Assembly (NCBI GenBank): GCA_028277725.1
Contig: JANQFX010000111.1
Location: 1 to 64,000, forward strand
DNA length: 64,000 nucleotides
Reading direction: 5' to 3'
DNA from: Thiohalocapsa sp.
GTDB lineage: Bacteria; Pseudomonadota; Gammaproteobacteria; Chromatiales; Chromatiaceae
Shown: positions 46,691-56,468 of the stretch, piece by piece
How positions within the stretch are numbered: the stretch's first letter is position 1
How the letters are laid out: each line of letters opens with the position of its first letter
Notes under the pieces: generated by a model
Database searches by the model: none
The model's input: only the letters and a program-made list of their open reading frames with translations
Told to the model about the DNA's origin: nothing
Translations under genes and position numbers: made by a program

Positions 46691-48112
46691 TTAGCTCGGC
46701 AACTCCGCCAATTCCGTGAGCCCGTCGTTCTTGGCATCCACCTTGCGGTAGAGGTCGTAGAGCGCCGCCTGCAGGGCCTCCTCGATGACCGGGTGATAGT
46801 AGGGAAGGCGTAGCATGTCGCCGACCGTGAGACCTTGGGCGATGCACCAGCAGATCAGGTGGGCCAGATGCTCGCCCTTGGGGCCGACCATCTCGGCGCC
46901 GAGCAGCCGGCCGCTGACTTTGTCCGCGTAGACCCTGAGCACACCCCGGTTCTTGCCGATGATGAGTGCACGGCCGACCGGGGCGAATCTGATCTCTCCA
47001 ACGGCGGTGCTGGCCGGGTCCAGGGTGTCGAATCGCTCGCCGACGGCGCAGATGTTGGGGTCGCAGAAATTGATGGCGAGCGGTGTCTTGCGGCGGAAGC
47101 GGCGACGCTCGGCGCGGGCGGCGTTCCAGCCGGCGATCTTGCCCTCGTCGCCGGCCTCGTGGAGGATCTGACGCTCACCGTTGACGTCCCCGGCGATGAA
47201 CACGGGGAGGTCCGCCACCTGCATGCTGTTCGGATCGAAGGGCGGGAGGCCGCGCTCGTCCAACGGCACACCCAGGCGCTCCAGGCCCAGCCCGGCGATG
47301 TTCGGCACGCGTCCCATGGCGCAAAGGACCCGCTCGACCCGCACGGATTGCTCGCCGGCGGTGACGCGGAGCCGGTCCCCGTCCGGCTCGATCTCGGCGG
47401 CGGCGCCGAGGTGGAGCGGGAACTCCTTGCCGATGATGTCGATGGCAGCGCGATTGACCTCCGGGTCGCGGCAGCCGGCGATGCGCTCTTGGACGTCGAA
47501 GCCCGCCACCTCGACACCGAGCCGGCGCAGGCTCTGCCCGAGTTCCAGCCCGATGGTGCCGAGGCCGATCACGGCTATGGAGCGCGGCAGGTCCTCCAGC
47601 TCAAACAGGCTGTCGGTTGTGAGCAGCGCGTCGCCGAGGCCTAGCCAAGCCTTCGGGACCAGGGGCGTGGAGCCGGTGGCGATGACCACGGCGCCGGCGC
47701 GGATGCGCTGCTCGTCGTCGCCGCTACCGACGGCGAGTAGGGTCGGCTCCAGGAAGCGGGCGTAGTCCTGCAGGAATTCCTCGGGCGGCATGTCGTCGGT
47801 GCTGCTGCCGAGCACACGGTCGACGAAGATATCGCGGATGTCCTGCACGTGTTCCATGGCCTCGGGGATGTCCAGGGTCATCGCCTCATGACCGTCGATG
47901 CCATACTTGCCGAGGTGGGTGCGCCGGTGGTAGTCCTCGGCCACCTGGATCATCGCCTTCGAGGGCATGCAGCCGACCCGTGCGCAAGTGGTGCCCGGTT
48001 CGCCACCGTTGATGAGGACGAAGGACTTGCCCGCCCGCTTCGCCTGGGCCATGGCGTTGAGCCCCGCCGTCCCCGAGCCGATGATGGCAACGTCGACCTG
48101 TCGTTCTTGCAC
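46691..48112 (-). CDS. Dihydrolipoyl dehydrogenase-like flavoprotein disulfide reductase
   Basis: A 473-residue two-dinucleotide-binding flavoprotein. FAD motif DVAIIGSGTAGLNA leads to the redox pair Cys43-x4-Cys48 in TTCARVGCMPSKAMIQ. An NAD(P) motif is in IAVIGLGTIGLELGQSLRRLG, the second FAD motif is FIAGDVNGERQILHEAGDEG, and the interface domain ends with the His-Glu pair in YYHPVIEEALQAAL. It could be lipoamide dehydrogenase or a related reductase; no 2-oxoacid dehydrogenase genes are adjacent, so the partner is unknown. GTG at 48112 with GAGGAG upstream is the likely start; the frame extends 36 codons further. It is divergent from aroA. Confidence 0.82.
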   Translation of the reverse strand: MQERQVDVAIIGSGTAGLNAMAQAKRAGKSFVLINGGEPGTTCARVGCMPSKAMIQVAEDYHRRTHLGKYGIDGHEAMTLDIPEAMEHVQDIRDIFVDRVLGSSTDDMPPEEFLQDYARFLEPTLLAVGSGDDEQRIRAGAVVIATGSTPLVPKAWLGLGDALLTTDSLFELEDLPRSIAVIGLGTIGLELGQSLRRLGVEVAGFDVQERIAGCRDPEVNRAAIDIIGKEFPLHLGAAAEIEPDGDRLRVTAGEQSVRVERVLCAMGRVPNIAGLGLERLGVPLDERGLPPFDPNSMQVADLPVFIAGDVNGERQILHEAGDEGKIAGWNAARAERRRFRRKTPLAINFCDPNICAVGERFDTLDPASTAVGEIRFAPVGRALIIGKNRGVLRVYADKVSGRLLGAEMVGPKGEHLAHLICWCIAQGLTVGDMLRLPYYHPVIEEALQAALYDLYRKVDAKNDGLTELAELPS

Positions 48113-48351
48113 CTGATTCGTCTCCTCGCCTGTTGTGGATGCGGGGCCGATCCCCGACGGCGCTCCGACGGGTCGTCGGCGCACCAGCGCCGACACGGGC
48201 CCATTGAGCGAGCAGCGCATTTACAAGGGATTGGCCGTGCGCTATTTTGCAGGGTTTTTGCCGGTCGGTCTTCTCATCCCGCCGTCGGCACCCTGCACCC
48301 CCAAGTAACGCAGACGCCGCGTCTTGGGCGGACTGCCCTGGAGTCGAACCC

Positions 48352-49704
48352 TTGAGCGCCAGCGTCGAGCATCCATCCACACCCGGCGAGCGGGTCTTTC
48401 GGGTCACCCCGGGCGGCACCCTGCGCGGCGAGGTGCGGGTGCCGGGCGACAAGTCCATTTCGCATCGCGCCATCATGCTCGGCGCGCTCGCGGAGGGCGA
48501 CACCGAGGTCGCCGGCTTCCTGGAGGGCGCGGATAGCCTCGCGACGCTGGGGGCGTTCCGCGCCATGGGAGTCGAGATCGAAGGACCGCACGACGGCCGG
48601 GTGCGCATCCGGGGCGTCGGCGTCGACGGTCTGCGGGCGCCCGAGGGGCCGCTCGACGTCGGCAATGCCGGCACGGCCATGCGCCTGCTCTGTGGCCTGC
48701 TGGCGGGCCAGCGCTTCTCGAGCACCCTGGTCGGCGACGCGTCGCTGTCGCGACGTCCCATGAAGCGCGTCACGGAGCCGCTGGCGCGCATGGGCGCGCG
48801 GGTGGAGACGACGTCGGCGGGCACCGCGCCGCTGGTCATACACCCGACCGAGGCGCTGACAGCAGTGCGTTACGACATGCCCATGGCCAGCGCCCAGGTG
48901 AAGTCCTGCCTGCTGCTGGCGGGGCTCTACGCCGACGGGGAGACCTGTGTCAGCGAGCCCGCCGTCACCCGCGATCACACCGAGCGCATGCTCGTTACCT
49001 TCGGCTGCCCGGTGCGCAGCGACGGCGCGACCGTCTGTGTCCGTGGCGGCAGCCGGCTGCAGGCCGCGCCGGTGGAGGTGCCCGCCGACATCTCCTCCGC
49101 CGCCTTCTTCCTCGTCGGCGCCAGCATCGCCCAGGGCGCCGACGTACTGCTGCCGGCGGTCGGCATCAACCCGACCCGCATCGGCGTGCTGAACATCCTG
49201 CGCGCCATGGGCGCGGACATCGAGCTGACCAACCAGCGCGACTGCGGTGCGGAACCGGTGGCCGACCTACGGGTGCGAAGCACACGACTGCGCGGCATCG
49301 AAATCCCAATGGACCAGGTGCCCCTCGCCATCGACGAGTTCCCGGCGCTCTTCATCGCCGCCGCCCATGCCGAGGGCGAGACGCTGCTCACCGGCGCCGC
49401 CGAGCTACGCGTGAAGGAGAGCGACCGCATCGCCGTGATGGCCGGGGGCATGGCGCAGCTCGGCATCGAGACACAGGTCTTGCCGGACGGCATCCGCATC
49501 CAGGGCCGCGCGGGCGCGAGCTGGCACGGCGGTATCGTCGACAGCCACGGCGATCACCGCATCGCCATGTCCTTCGCGATGGCCGCCCTGGGGGCGGACT
49601 CCCCCATCGAAATCCGCGACTGCGCCAACGTCAATACCTCCTTCCCCGGCTTTGCGTCTCTGGCCGCCGGCACCGGGCTCGGCATCGAGGAACTCGGCGC
49701 ATGA
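48352..49704 (+). CDS. aroA: 3-phosphoshikimate 1-carboxyvinyltransferase (EPSP synthase)
   Basis: A 450-residue shikimate-pathway enzyme joining shikimate-3-phosphate and PEP. Landmarks are VPGDKSISHRAIMLGALA, LDVGNAGTAMRLL, GDASLSRRPMKR, MASAQVKSCLLLAGL, PADISSAAFFLVGA, VKESDRIAVMAGG and GDHRIAMSFAMAALG. TTG at 48352 is used, with GGAG nine bases upstream, since no ATG precedes the conserved N terminus in frame at a sensible distance. Its end overlaps cmk by four bases (ATGA). Confidence 0.95.
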   Translation: MSASVEHPSTPGERVFRVTPGGTLRGEVRVPGDKSISHRAIMLGALAEGDTEVAGFLEGADSLATLGAFRAMGVEIEGPHDGRVRIRGVGVDGLRAPEGPLDVGNAGTAMRLLCGLLAGQRFSSTLVGDASLSRRPMKRVTEPLARMGARVETTSAGTAPLVIHPTEALTAVRYDMPMASAQVKSCLLLAGLYADGETCVSEPAVTRDHTERMLVTFGCPVRSDGATVCVRGGSRLQAAPVEVPADISSAAFFLVGASIAQGADVLLPAVGINPTRIGVLNILRAMGADIELTNQRDCGAEPVADLRVRSTRLRGIEIPMDQVPLAIDEFPALFIAAAHAEGETLLTGAAELRVKESDRIAVMAGGMAQLGIETQVLPDGIRIQGRAGASWHGGIVDSHGDHRIAMSFAMAALGADSPIEIRDCANVNTSFPGFASLAAGTGLGIEELGA

Positions 49705-50423
49705 GCGAACAGGGCGAAGAACAGGGCAACCACTATCCGGCCCCGGTCATCACCATCGACGGCCCATCCGGCACGGGCAAGGGGACCATCGCCGAGGGTC
49801 TCGCGAAGCTGCTCGGCTGGCACCTGCTGGACACCGGCGCGTTGTATCGGTGCGTCGGACTGGCCGCCGTGCGTCGCGGTACCCCTTTGGACCAGGGCGC
49901 GGCACTCGGGAGCCTCGCGGCATCCCTGCGCATTGAGTTCGATGCCGAACGCGTCCTGCTCGACGGCGACGACGTCAGCACCGACATCCGCACCGCGGCC
50001 GCCGGCGAGCACGCCTCCCGGGTCGCCCAGTGGCCCGAGGTCCGGCGCGCGCTGTGGCGCCTGCAGCGCGACGCGGTGCGCCCGCCGGGCCTCATCGCCG
50101 ACGGCCGAGACATGGGCACCGTCGTCTATCCGCGGGCGCCGCTCAAGGTCTATCTCGACGCGACACCGAGGGTGCGCGCCGAACGCCGTCATAAGCAGTT
50201 GAAAGAAAAGGGCATGGATGCTAACTTCTCCGACCTCGAACGGGAGCTGGCGGAGCGCGACCGACGCGACCGCGAGCGCGCCGTAAGTCCGCTGGCGCCG
50301 GCGGAGGACGCCGTCGTGATCGATACCTCGTCCATAGGCGTGGAGGCCGTGCTGGCCCGCGTCGTCGATGAGGTTCGTCGTGCCCTGCCCGACGCACCGC
50401 TCTCGACCGAGCCCGCCGCTTGA
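49701..50423 (+). CDS. cmk: Cytidylate kinase
   Basis: A 240-residue P-loop kinase that phosphorylates CMP/dCMP. Features are VITIDGPSGTGKGTIAEGLAKLLG, LLDTGALYRCVGLAA, ADGRDMGTVVYPRAPLKVYLDA and ERDRRDRERAVSPL, all canonical. The ATG overlaps the aroA stop (ATGA), and rpsA follows after a 405-base leader. This aroA-cmk-rpsA-ihfB order is conserved in Gammaproteobacteria. Confidence 0.96.
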   Translation: MSEQGEEQGNHYPAPVITIDGPSGTGKGTIAEGLAKLLGWHLLDTGALYRCVGLAAVRRGTPLDQGAALGSLAASLRIEFDAERVLLDGDDVSTDIRTAAAGEHASRVAQWPEVRRALWRLQRDAVRPPGLIADGRDMGTVVYPRAPLKVYLDATPRVRAERRHKQLKEKGMDANFSDLERELAERDRRDRERAVSPLAPAEDAVVIDTSSIGVEAVLARVVDEVRRALPDAPLSTEPAA

Positions 50424-50828
50424 CCCGGCGTAGGCGGTCTGACGCAGCCGATCCGGCGAGTTCGATCGAGTGGCCGACATGGCCCACCCGGGCCGAGTCG
50501 GCGGCCGACTCCAACCCACCAGGCAGGGTCCGAAGGGGCCCGGCATGGCCGGAGGAGGGCGACGGCCCCGAGACAGATTCCGCCGATGGGAACGGCCGAT
50601 GGCCGGGCGCAGCCCGATCGTCGGCCGACTTGTCGGTGTTCTAGGCGCCCGCGCAGCGGGCAGCGACGGCCCATCGTCGCAAATCCATCGTCGGCGGATT
50701 GCGCCGGCTCATCATCAACCCTTGCACCTGCATAGGAACAGGCCAGGATACGCATCGCCCCGCGCCATCCAGCGCGTCGGCCCGGTCCCGATCCGGGACG
50801 GTATCCAGGCCAGGAACAATTCAACCCC
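50424..50828 (+). promoter_or_regulatory. rpsA leader region with hairpin
   Basis: This 405-base spacer has no gene. Close to the rpsA start lies a perfect hairpin, GTCCCG/CGGGAC with a 3-nt loop (50785-50799), extended by imperfect pairing on both sides. The following bases hold a CCAGGAACAA word but no strong Shine-Dalgarno at the normal distance. E. coli rpsA also has a structured leader with a weak Shine-Dalgarno that S1 uses for autoregulation, so a similar role is plausible. The promoter could not be fixed. Confidence 0.45.
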
Positions 50829-52511
50829 ATGACCGAAAGCTTCGCCGAACTCTTCGAAGAAAGCCTCAGCAATACTCAGCTCCAGCCCGGCACCGTCATC
50901 ACCGGCCAGGTGATCGAGATCACGCCCGACGTGGTCATCGTGAACGCGGGCCTGAAGACTGAGGGCATCATCCCCCGCAACCAGTTCATCGCACCGGATG
51001 GCGAGCTGGAGGTTGCCATCGGCGACGACGTGCAGGTCGCGCTGGACGCCGTCGAAGATGGCTTCGGCACCACCCGACTGTCGCGCGAGAAGGCGAAGCG
51101 CTTTGCCGCTTGGGATCAACTGGAAAAGGCCTTCGAGGACAGCGAAACGGTCAAGGGCATGATCAACGGCAAGGTCAAGGGCGGTTTCACCGTCGAGCTC
51201 GGCAGTGTCCGCGCCTTCCTGCCCGGCTCCCTAGTGGACGTGCGCCCGGTGCGCGACACCACCTACCTCGAAGGCAAGGAGCTGGAGTTCAAGGTCATCA
51301 AGCTGGACCGTCGACGCAACAACGTCGTCGTCTCCCGCCGTGCCGTCGTCGAGGAGGAGTACAGCGCCGAGCGCGAGCAGCTGCTCGAGAAGCTGGAAGA
51401 GGGTCTGGAGCTCAACGGTGTGGTCAAGAACCTCACTGACTATGGCGCCTTCCTGGACCTCGGTGGCATCGACGGCCTGCTGCACATCACCGACATGGCC
51501 TGGCGCCGGGTCAAGCATCCGTCCGAGGTGGTCGAGATCGGCCAGGAAGTCATGGTCAAGGTGCTCAAGTTCGACCGTGAGCGCCAGCGCGTCTCCCTCG
51601 GCCTGAAGCAGATGGGCGAGGACCCGTGGGTCAACATCTCCCGTCGCTACCCCGAGGGCACCCGCGTCTTCGGCAAGGTCACGAACATCGCCGACTACGG
51701 CTGCTTCGTCGAGGTCGAAGAAGGCGTCGAGGGTCTGGTGCACGTGTCCGAGATGGACTGGACCAACAAGAACGTGCATCCGAGCAAGGTCGTCGCCCTG
51801 GGCGACGAGGTCGAGGTCATGATCCTCGACATCGACGAGGAGCGTCGACGCATCTCCCTCGGCATCAAGCAGTGCCAGAGCAATCCCTGGGACACCTTCT
51901 CCGCCACCTACAAGAAGGGCGATCGAGTCAGCGGCCAGATCAAGTCCATCACGGACTTCGGCATCTTCATCGGCCTCGACGGCGGCATCGACGGCCTCGT
52001 GCACCTGTCCGACATCACCTGGGACGAGGGCGGCGAGGAGTCGCTGCGCGAGTACAAGAAGGGTGACGAGGTCGAGACCGTCGTGCTGTCCGTGGACCCG
52101 GAGCGCGAGCGCATCTCGCTCGGCATCAAGCAGCTCGACAAGGACCCCTTCTCCAGCTTCGTGGCGCTCAACGAGAAGGGCAGCATCGTCAAGGGCACCA
52201 TCACCGAGGTGGACGCCAAGGGCGCGACCATCGATCTCGGCGAGGGCGTGGAAGGCTACCTGCGCGCCTCCGAGATCTCCCGCGACCGAGTCGAGGATGC
52301 CCGCCAGGTGCTGAAGCAGGACGAGGAAGTCGAGGCCAAGTTCATGGGCGTCGACCGCAAGAACCGCACCATCTCCCTGTCGATCAAGGCGAAGGACATG
52401 GCCGACGAGCAGGCCGCCATCAAGGGCTATGCACGCGAGGCACAGGCTGGCACGGCCACCCTAGGCGACATCCTCAAGCAGCAGATGGAAGAGGCTGCAA
52501 GGGAAGACTGA
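50829..52511 (+). CDS. rpsA: 30S ribosomal protein S1
   Basis: The 560-residue S1 protein, the mRNA-capturing protein of the small subunit, with six tandem S1 (OB-fold) domains. The repeated GxxV..I.DFG.F..L..GI.GLVH..D pattern is seen, for example [40 protein letters not shown] and [20 protein letters not shown]. Length and start [14 protein letters not shown] match gammaproteobacterial S1. It is followed by a stable hairpin and then ihfB. Confidence 0.98.
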   Translation: MTESFAELFEESLSNTQLQPGTVITGQVIEITPDVVIVNAGLKTEGIIPRNQFIAPDGELEVAIGDDVQVALDAVEDGFGTTRLSREKAKRFAAWDQLEKAFEDSETVKGMINGKVKGGFTVELGSVRAFLPGSLVDVRPVRDTTYLEGKELEFKVIKLDRRRNNVVVSRRAVVEEEYSAEREQLLEKLEEGLELNGVVKNLTDYGAFLDLGGIDGLLHITDMAWRRVKHPSEVVEIGQEVMVKVLKFDRERQRVSLGLKQMGEDPWVNISRRYPEGTRVFGKVTNIADYGCFVEVEEGVEGLVHVSEMDWTNKNVHPSKVVALGDEVEVMILDIDEERRRISLGIKQCQSNPWDTFSATYKKGDRVSGQIKSITDFGIFIGLDGGIDGLVHLSDITWDEGGEESLREYKKGDEVETVVLSVDPERERISLGIKQLDKDPFSSFVALNEKGSIVKGTITEVDAKGATIDLGEGVEGYLRASEISRDRVEDARQVLKQDEEVEAKFMGVDRKNRTISLSIKAKDMADEQAAIKGYAREAQAGTATLGDILKQQMEEAARED

Positions 52512-52518
52512 GTTGGGT

Positions 52519-52541
52519 ACGCCCCGGCAAACAGCCGGGGC
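52519..52541 (+). other. Strong hairpin between rpsA and ihfB
   Basis: A 9-bp perfect GC-rich stem (CGCCCCGGC / GCCGGGGCG) closes a 5-nt AAACA loop eight bases after the rpsA stop. There is no U-run, so it is more likely an mRNA-stabilising or attenuating element than a full terminator. ihfB starts 95 bases downstream. Confidence 0.6.
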
Positions 52542-52635
52542 GCGCCGACCTCAAGCCCATCCGGCGGCGCGACGCCTGCCTCGGCGCGCCGTCGCCGGCG
52601 TTCCACCCGATTCCTTTTCCCCGGGGTGACCTACC

Positions 52636-52977
52636 ATGATGAAATCCGAGCTCATCGAGATCCTGGCTGAGCAGCAGAGCCATCTGGCCAGTAAGGACGT
52701 CGAGCTCGCCGTGCGCTGCATCCTAGAGCAGATGAGCGCCTCGCTGGCAGCCGGTGATCGCATCGAGATCCGCGGTTTCGGCAGCTTCTCACTGCACTAT
52801 CGCCCGCCACGCATCGGGCGCAACCCGAAGACGGGCGACTCCGTCGCCTTGGCCGGCAAGTATGTACCCCACTTCAAGCCCGGCAAGGAACTGCGCGACC
52901 GAGTCAACGCCGCCTACCAGGAAGAACTGGAGGCAGAGCAAGCCGAGGCGATGCAACTGAAGGCCGCCACCGGCTGA
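52636..52977 (+). CDS. ihfB: Integration host factor subunit beta
   Basis: A 113-residue HU/IHF-type DNA-bending protein: [17 protein letters not shown], then [27 protein letters not shown] with the DNA-intercalating Pro of the RNPKTGD loop. The C-terminal about 15 residues are an acidic-to-Ala/Glu extension. ATGATG gives two adjacent starts; the first is used, with GGGGTGA upstream. The transcription unit ends at the terminator 26 bases downstream. lapA/lapB, which often follow ihfB, are absent. Confidence 0.95.
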   Translation: MMKSELIEILAEQQSHLASKDVELAVRCILEQMSASLAAGDRIEIRGFGSFSLHYRPPRIGRNPKTGDSVALAGKYVPHFKPGKELRDRVNAAYQEELEAEQAEAMQLKAATG

Positions 52978-53002
52978 TCCCAGCCGACGGCCCGCTCTCC
53001 CT

Positions 53003-53038
53003 AGCCCGTCACCGGCTCGACCGCTGACGGGCTTTTTT
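53003..53038 (+). terminator. Rho-independent terminator after ihfB
   Basis: The 9-bp stem AGCCCGTCA (53003-53011) / TGACGGGCT (53025-53033) with a 13-nt loop is followed by a run of six T (53033-53038). It lies 26 bases after the ihfB stop and 15 before the convergent acyltransferase stop, so it terminates the rpsA-ihfB transcript and may serve the opposite strand poorly. Confidence 0.9.
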
Positions 53039-53052
53039 CGTTCGGGCGCCGT

Positions 53053-53868
53053 CTAGGCCCTGGGCGCGGGATAGTGCTCGGTGATCCACTGCGCGACCTC
53101 CGCGGTGAGCGCCTTGGCCGATTTCCCCTGCGAGGGGATGGGTGCGCCAATGACCATCCGGATCGTGCCCGGGTAGCGCATCCAGGATCGACCCGGCCAG
53201 CAGTCACCGCTATTGTGCACGACCGGCAACACCTGGGCACCGGCCCGCGTGGCGAGCATCGCGCCCCCGGCGTTGAACCGCCCGATGGTGCCCGGCGGCT
53301 GACGCGTCCCCTCGGGGAAGATCATGACACTGATACCGTCGTTGAGTCGCTGCGCCCCCTGCGAGACCACCGCCTTCAGCGCCTGCGTACCGGCGGAGCG
53401 GTCGATGGCGATGGGCTTGAGCAGCGCCAGCCCCCAACCGAAGAAGGGAATCCACAACAGCTCCCGCTTCAGGATAGTCGCCTGCGGCGAGACCAGCAGT
53501 TGCAGGTAGAAGGTCTCCCAGGGGCTCTGGTGATTCGACATCACCACGACGGCGTGGTCCCTCGGGATGTGCTCACGGCCTTCCACCTCAATGAGCACGC
53601 CGTTCAGGTGGCGCAGCAGCCACATAATCACTGCGCTCCAGAGGTTGACCACGCGGTAGCGCTGCTCAAAGCTCAAGAAGGGGGCCGACAGAAAGATGAT
53701 AGGCGCATGCAGTACGGCGAGCAGCGCCGACAGCACGACGAACAGCAGACTGCGGAGCCGCACGCCCAAGCCAGCGTTCGCGGGCCCGGTGGCCCCGGGT
53801 GTCGGATCGGGGCGGCTCCGATCGGTGGATGAGTGCATGGAGCCGGACGCGGCCCTGTCGTTAGGCAT
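53053..53868 (-). CDS. plsC: 1-acyl-sn-glycerol-3-phosphate acyltransferase (PlsC family)
   Basis: A 271-residue membrane-bound acyltransferase making phosphatidate or a related lipid. After a ~30-residue polar N terminus come two hydrophobic segments. The acyltransferase boxes follow: VVVMSNHQSPWETFYLQLL (H-x4-E variant of H-x4-D), KRELLWIPFFGWGLAL, MIFPEGTRQPPG and the VLPVVHNSG region. AGGGA precedes the ATG at 53868. It is convergent with ihfB across a terminator. Confidence 0.88.
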   Translation of the reverse strand: MPNDRAASGSMHSSTDRSRPDPTPGATGPANAGLGVRLRSLLFVVLSALLAVLHAPIIFLSAPFLSFEQRYRVVNLWSAVIMWLLRHLNGVLIEVEGREHIPRDHAVVVMSNHQSPWETFYLQLLVSPQATILKRELLWIPFFGWGLALLKPIAIDRSAGTQALKAVVSQGAQRLNDGISVMIFPEGTRQPPGTIGRFNAGGAMLATRAGAQVLPVVHNSGDCWPGRSWMRYPGTIRMVIGAPIPSQGKSAKALTAEVAQWITEHYPAPRA

Positions 53869-54066
53869 AGCAGATGTCCCTAGAATCGAAATCGACGGGC
53901 GCTATTGTCCGGCGCCATCGCGATCAGGGGAAGGGGAACGGTCAGGAAAGCCGCGCCTACAGCATGGCTGCATCATGAGCAGGCGGGGCGACGATGCACC
54001 CGCCGATCAGCCCATGGCCGTGGTTGTACATGCCTGCCGCCCGGCGTCCGACTCGCAGGGCTCGCA

Positions 54067-55665
54067 TCACCGCGGCGCCGAAACCGACTCCGGCACCCGT
54101 AGCGGCCCGAAGCGCTGGTCCAACTGCGCCCAGGATACGGACAGCCAGGCCGTCGGATAGACCTCGGGAAACAGCGCCAGCCAGTCGCAGCTGTTGTTGG
54201 GCAGCAGGAGCGAGATGGGCGTCAACTCGCCGCTGTCGGGGTCCCGCAAGCGCGGCCGGAAGATTAGCGCATTCATGGGCGCGTTCCAGTCGTCGATGAT
54301 CGCCATCCAGGGCCATTGCAGTCCATAGGGTGACTCACGGGTCAAGGACACACAGGGCGACTCGGACTCGGCGACGATGGTCTGTAGGCCGCGGGTGGCA
54401 GTCCACCAGGCGACGGACTTCACCATCAGCAACAGGAAGATGCCGAGTAGCGCCACCACCAGCGGCGCGGCCACCGGTCCGAGCCGCCCACTGGCATGTG
54501 TCGGCACGGCACGAGCTCGGCGGGGCAATGACTGCACAGGGGCGATCGGGACGCGCGCCAAGGCGGGGCCACGGAGCAGACCGACCAAACCCGCCGCGGC
54601 CATGAGCATGAAACCGACCATCACGGTAACAGCGGCCTTCAGCCGCACGCCCTGCCCCCAGAGCATTTCCTGCCCCACGATCGCCACGAGCAGCGGCAGC
54701 AGGAGCACCGTCGACCACCACAGCAACGTCATCCCCAACCCACCGCTCAGGCCCCGACCCGTCCGCCCGGCCTGGTTCGACTCCATGATCAGGCAGCGCC
54801 CGAACCCCAAGCAGCCGCTCCACAGCAGCCCCAGCAAGGCCACCGCCGCCAGAAGCAGGTGCTGCCCCCAGGTGACCGTGAACACGTAGAAGGCCGCTCC
54901 GTCGGGCGTCAGCATGCGCTGTTCGTAGTGCTCGCTCAGACCCACGGTGGACCATGCCAGGCGGAGGGCTCCAAAGGCGGCGAGCCACAGCGCCAGCCGG
55001 AGCCAGATCCGCCGCAGGTCCGGACGCGCCCAGGCGAGGATGACCCCGAAGCCAGCCAATCCGAACGCCGCACCGAAGGCCAGCGCGTGCTGGAACAAGA
55101 GCACCGGGCCGACCAGCGCAGCGTAGAGCCACACCGCCCGACGCTGCGGATGTAGCGACATGGCCAGCACCAGGGGCCAAACCACATACTGCATTGCGAG
55201 CAGCTCCGAAACGCCGGAGAAATTGATCTGATTCAGCAGCAGGGCCAGCCCGGGCAGGATCATCAGCGCGGGCAGGGTGCGACGCAGTAGCAGCCAACAG
55301 GCCAACAGGGAGACTGCCGGCAGCAGCACCTGGCTCAGGGCGAAGAGATGCCGTACGGTCAGGGTGCCCGCGCCGAGTTGGGAGGCCAGGTAGGCCGGCA
55401 GTTGTTGCGGAACCGCCGAGAGGCGCAGGTCCGGTACATAGGGCACGCCATCCATGCGCAGCCGGAACAGATAGTGGGCGCCATCGGCGAACAGCGGCAC
55501 ACCCACCAGCGCGGCAAGGGCGTAAGCGAGGCAGATCAGCACCACCAACGCGTGGACCACCGCCGGCGCGCTCGACCCGAGCAGGGTATCGGGACCAGCC
55601 GCGGCCGGAACGGGGGCCTCGGCATCGACGGACCCGCGTTGCGCCGGGACTGGATCAGGGTGCAT
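54067..55665 (-). CDS. Large polytopic membrane protein, function unknown
   Basis: A 532-residue protein with about ten hydrophobic helices, starting after a ~35-residue Pro/Ala-rich cytoplasmic tail, and a soluble C-terminal domain of about 120 residues (VAESESPCVSLTRESPYGLQ, LLLPNNSCDWLALFPE). The helix layout resembles GT-C-type or DUF-class membrane proteins, but no motif allows a function. An inverted repeat 21 bases upstream of its start may regulate it. It lies downstream of the cytochrome genes but is separated from them by a 149-base spacer. Confidence 0.65.
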   Translation of the reverse strand: MHPDPVPAQRGSVDAEAPVPAAAGPDTLLGSSAPAVVHALVVLICLAYALAALVGVPLFADGAHYLFRLRMDGVPYVPDLRLSAVPQQLPAYLASQLGAGTLTVRHLFALSQVLLPAVSLLACWLLLRRTLPALMILPGLALLLNQINFSGVSELLAMQYVVWPLVLAMSLHPQRRAVWLYAALVGPVLLFQHALAFGAAFGLAGFGVILAWARPDLRRIWLRLALWLAAFGALRLAWSTVGLSEHYEQRMLTPDGAAFYVFTVTWGQHLLLAAVALLGLLWSGCLGFGRCLIMESNQAGRTGRGLSGGLGMTLLWWSTVLLLPLLVAIVGQEMLWGQGVRLKAAVTVMVGFMLMAAAGLVGLLRGPALARVPIAPVQSLPRRARAVPTHASGRLGPVAAPLVVALLGIFLLLMVKSVAWWTATRGLQTIVAESESPCVSLTRESPYGLQWPWMAIIDDWNAPMNALIFRPRLRDPDSGELTPISLLLPNNSCDWLALFPEVYPTAWLSVSWAQLDQRFGPLRVPESVSAPR

Positions 55666-55686
55666 CGGGAATCCCCGTTGCGCTCA

Positions 55687-55731
55687 GAGGGCGTTTACAA
55701 GACCCCATCCCCGAGGTTTGTAAACGCCCTC
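55687..55731. repeat. 14-bp inverted repeat, operator or 3' hairpin
   Basis: Perfect arms GAGGGCGTTTACAA (55687-55700) and TTGTAAACGCCCTC (55718-55731) are separated by 17 bases. It lies between the stop of the cytochrome b gene and the start of the membrane-protein gene, both on the minus strand. It could be an mRNA 3' hairpin of the cytochrome operon (no T-run) or an operator for the downstream gene; the sequence is AT-richer at the inner ends, as operators often are. Confidence 0.6.
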
Positions 55732-55814
55732 CAGGACGATCGCTTGTCGGAATCCGTCCCGAATCCGCAGGGAACGACCGGACATCGCCCATGGCGATGC
55801 CCGGCCGCATCGGT

Positions 55815-56468
55815 TCAGCGGATGTCTTCCGGCTGATCCTTACGCAGGTAGGCCTCCTCCTCCGGCGTCAGATCGACGTCGTCGAAGCCCGTCACCATCG
55901 GCATGACGTGGTCGCGGAAGGAGTGCCCCGTGGTCAGCATGTAGACATGGATGAACACGAAGGTGAGGATGGCGAAGGCGGCTGCGATATGCACGAAGGC
56001 CACGCCCTGCAGATACTGCGCCGCATGTGGGATGTCGCGCCAGGCGAAGTAGAACAGATAAACCAGGCCGCTGATCCAGATGGCCGGGAAGAGCACGATC
56101 TTGAGCATGGTGTATGCCAGCGCCTGCAACGGGTTGTGCTTGCGCCAGTAGGCCTTGCGGTAGGGGTGTCGCTCGCCGCGGAAGATGCCGAAGCTGTAGT
56201 AGCGGAACACGCCCCACATTCCGTGGATGGTCGGGATGAAGTGCCGCCAGCTGCGGGTGGTGAAGAGCCAGAAGGTGCCGAAAGCCCAGAGCACCAGGAG
56301 CAGCAGCGCCGCGCCGGTGTGCAGGGTCACCGCATCCTTGAAGGTGAACAGGTCATGGAAGCCGTGTAGGCCGAAACCGGTAATCAGCAGCACGATGATC
56401 AGCAGCATCTGGGCCCAGTGCCAGAAGCGCTCGAACTTGGTGAAGATCTTGACGCGGTGCATGGACAT
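55815..56468 (-). CDS. Membrane cytochrome b subunit (cytb561/Ni-Fe-hydrogenase b type)
   Basis: A 217-residue protein with four membrane helices and candidate haem-ligand His residues in FWHWAQML, TLHTGAALLL, FVHIAAAF and FIHVYMLTTGH. It is the diheme cytochrome b type that links the quinone pool to periplasmic oxidoreductases (thiosulfate-reductase/formate-dehydrogenase gamma-like). Its ATG shares one base with the stop of the octaheme cytochrome gene (TAATG), so the two are co-translated and form an electron-transfer pair. Confidence 0.88.
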   Translation of the reverse strand: MSMHRVKIFTKFERFWHWAQMLLIIVLLITGFGLHGFHDLFTFKDAVTLHTGAALLLLVLWAFGTFWLFTTRSWRHFIPTIHGMWGVFRYYSFGIFRGERHPYRKAYWRKHNPLQALAYTMLKIVLFPAIWISGLVYLFYFAWRDIPHAAQYLQGVAFVHIAAAFAILTFVFIHVYMLTTGHSFRDHVMPMVTGFDDVDLTPEEEAYLRKDQPEDIR

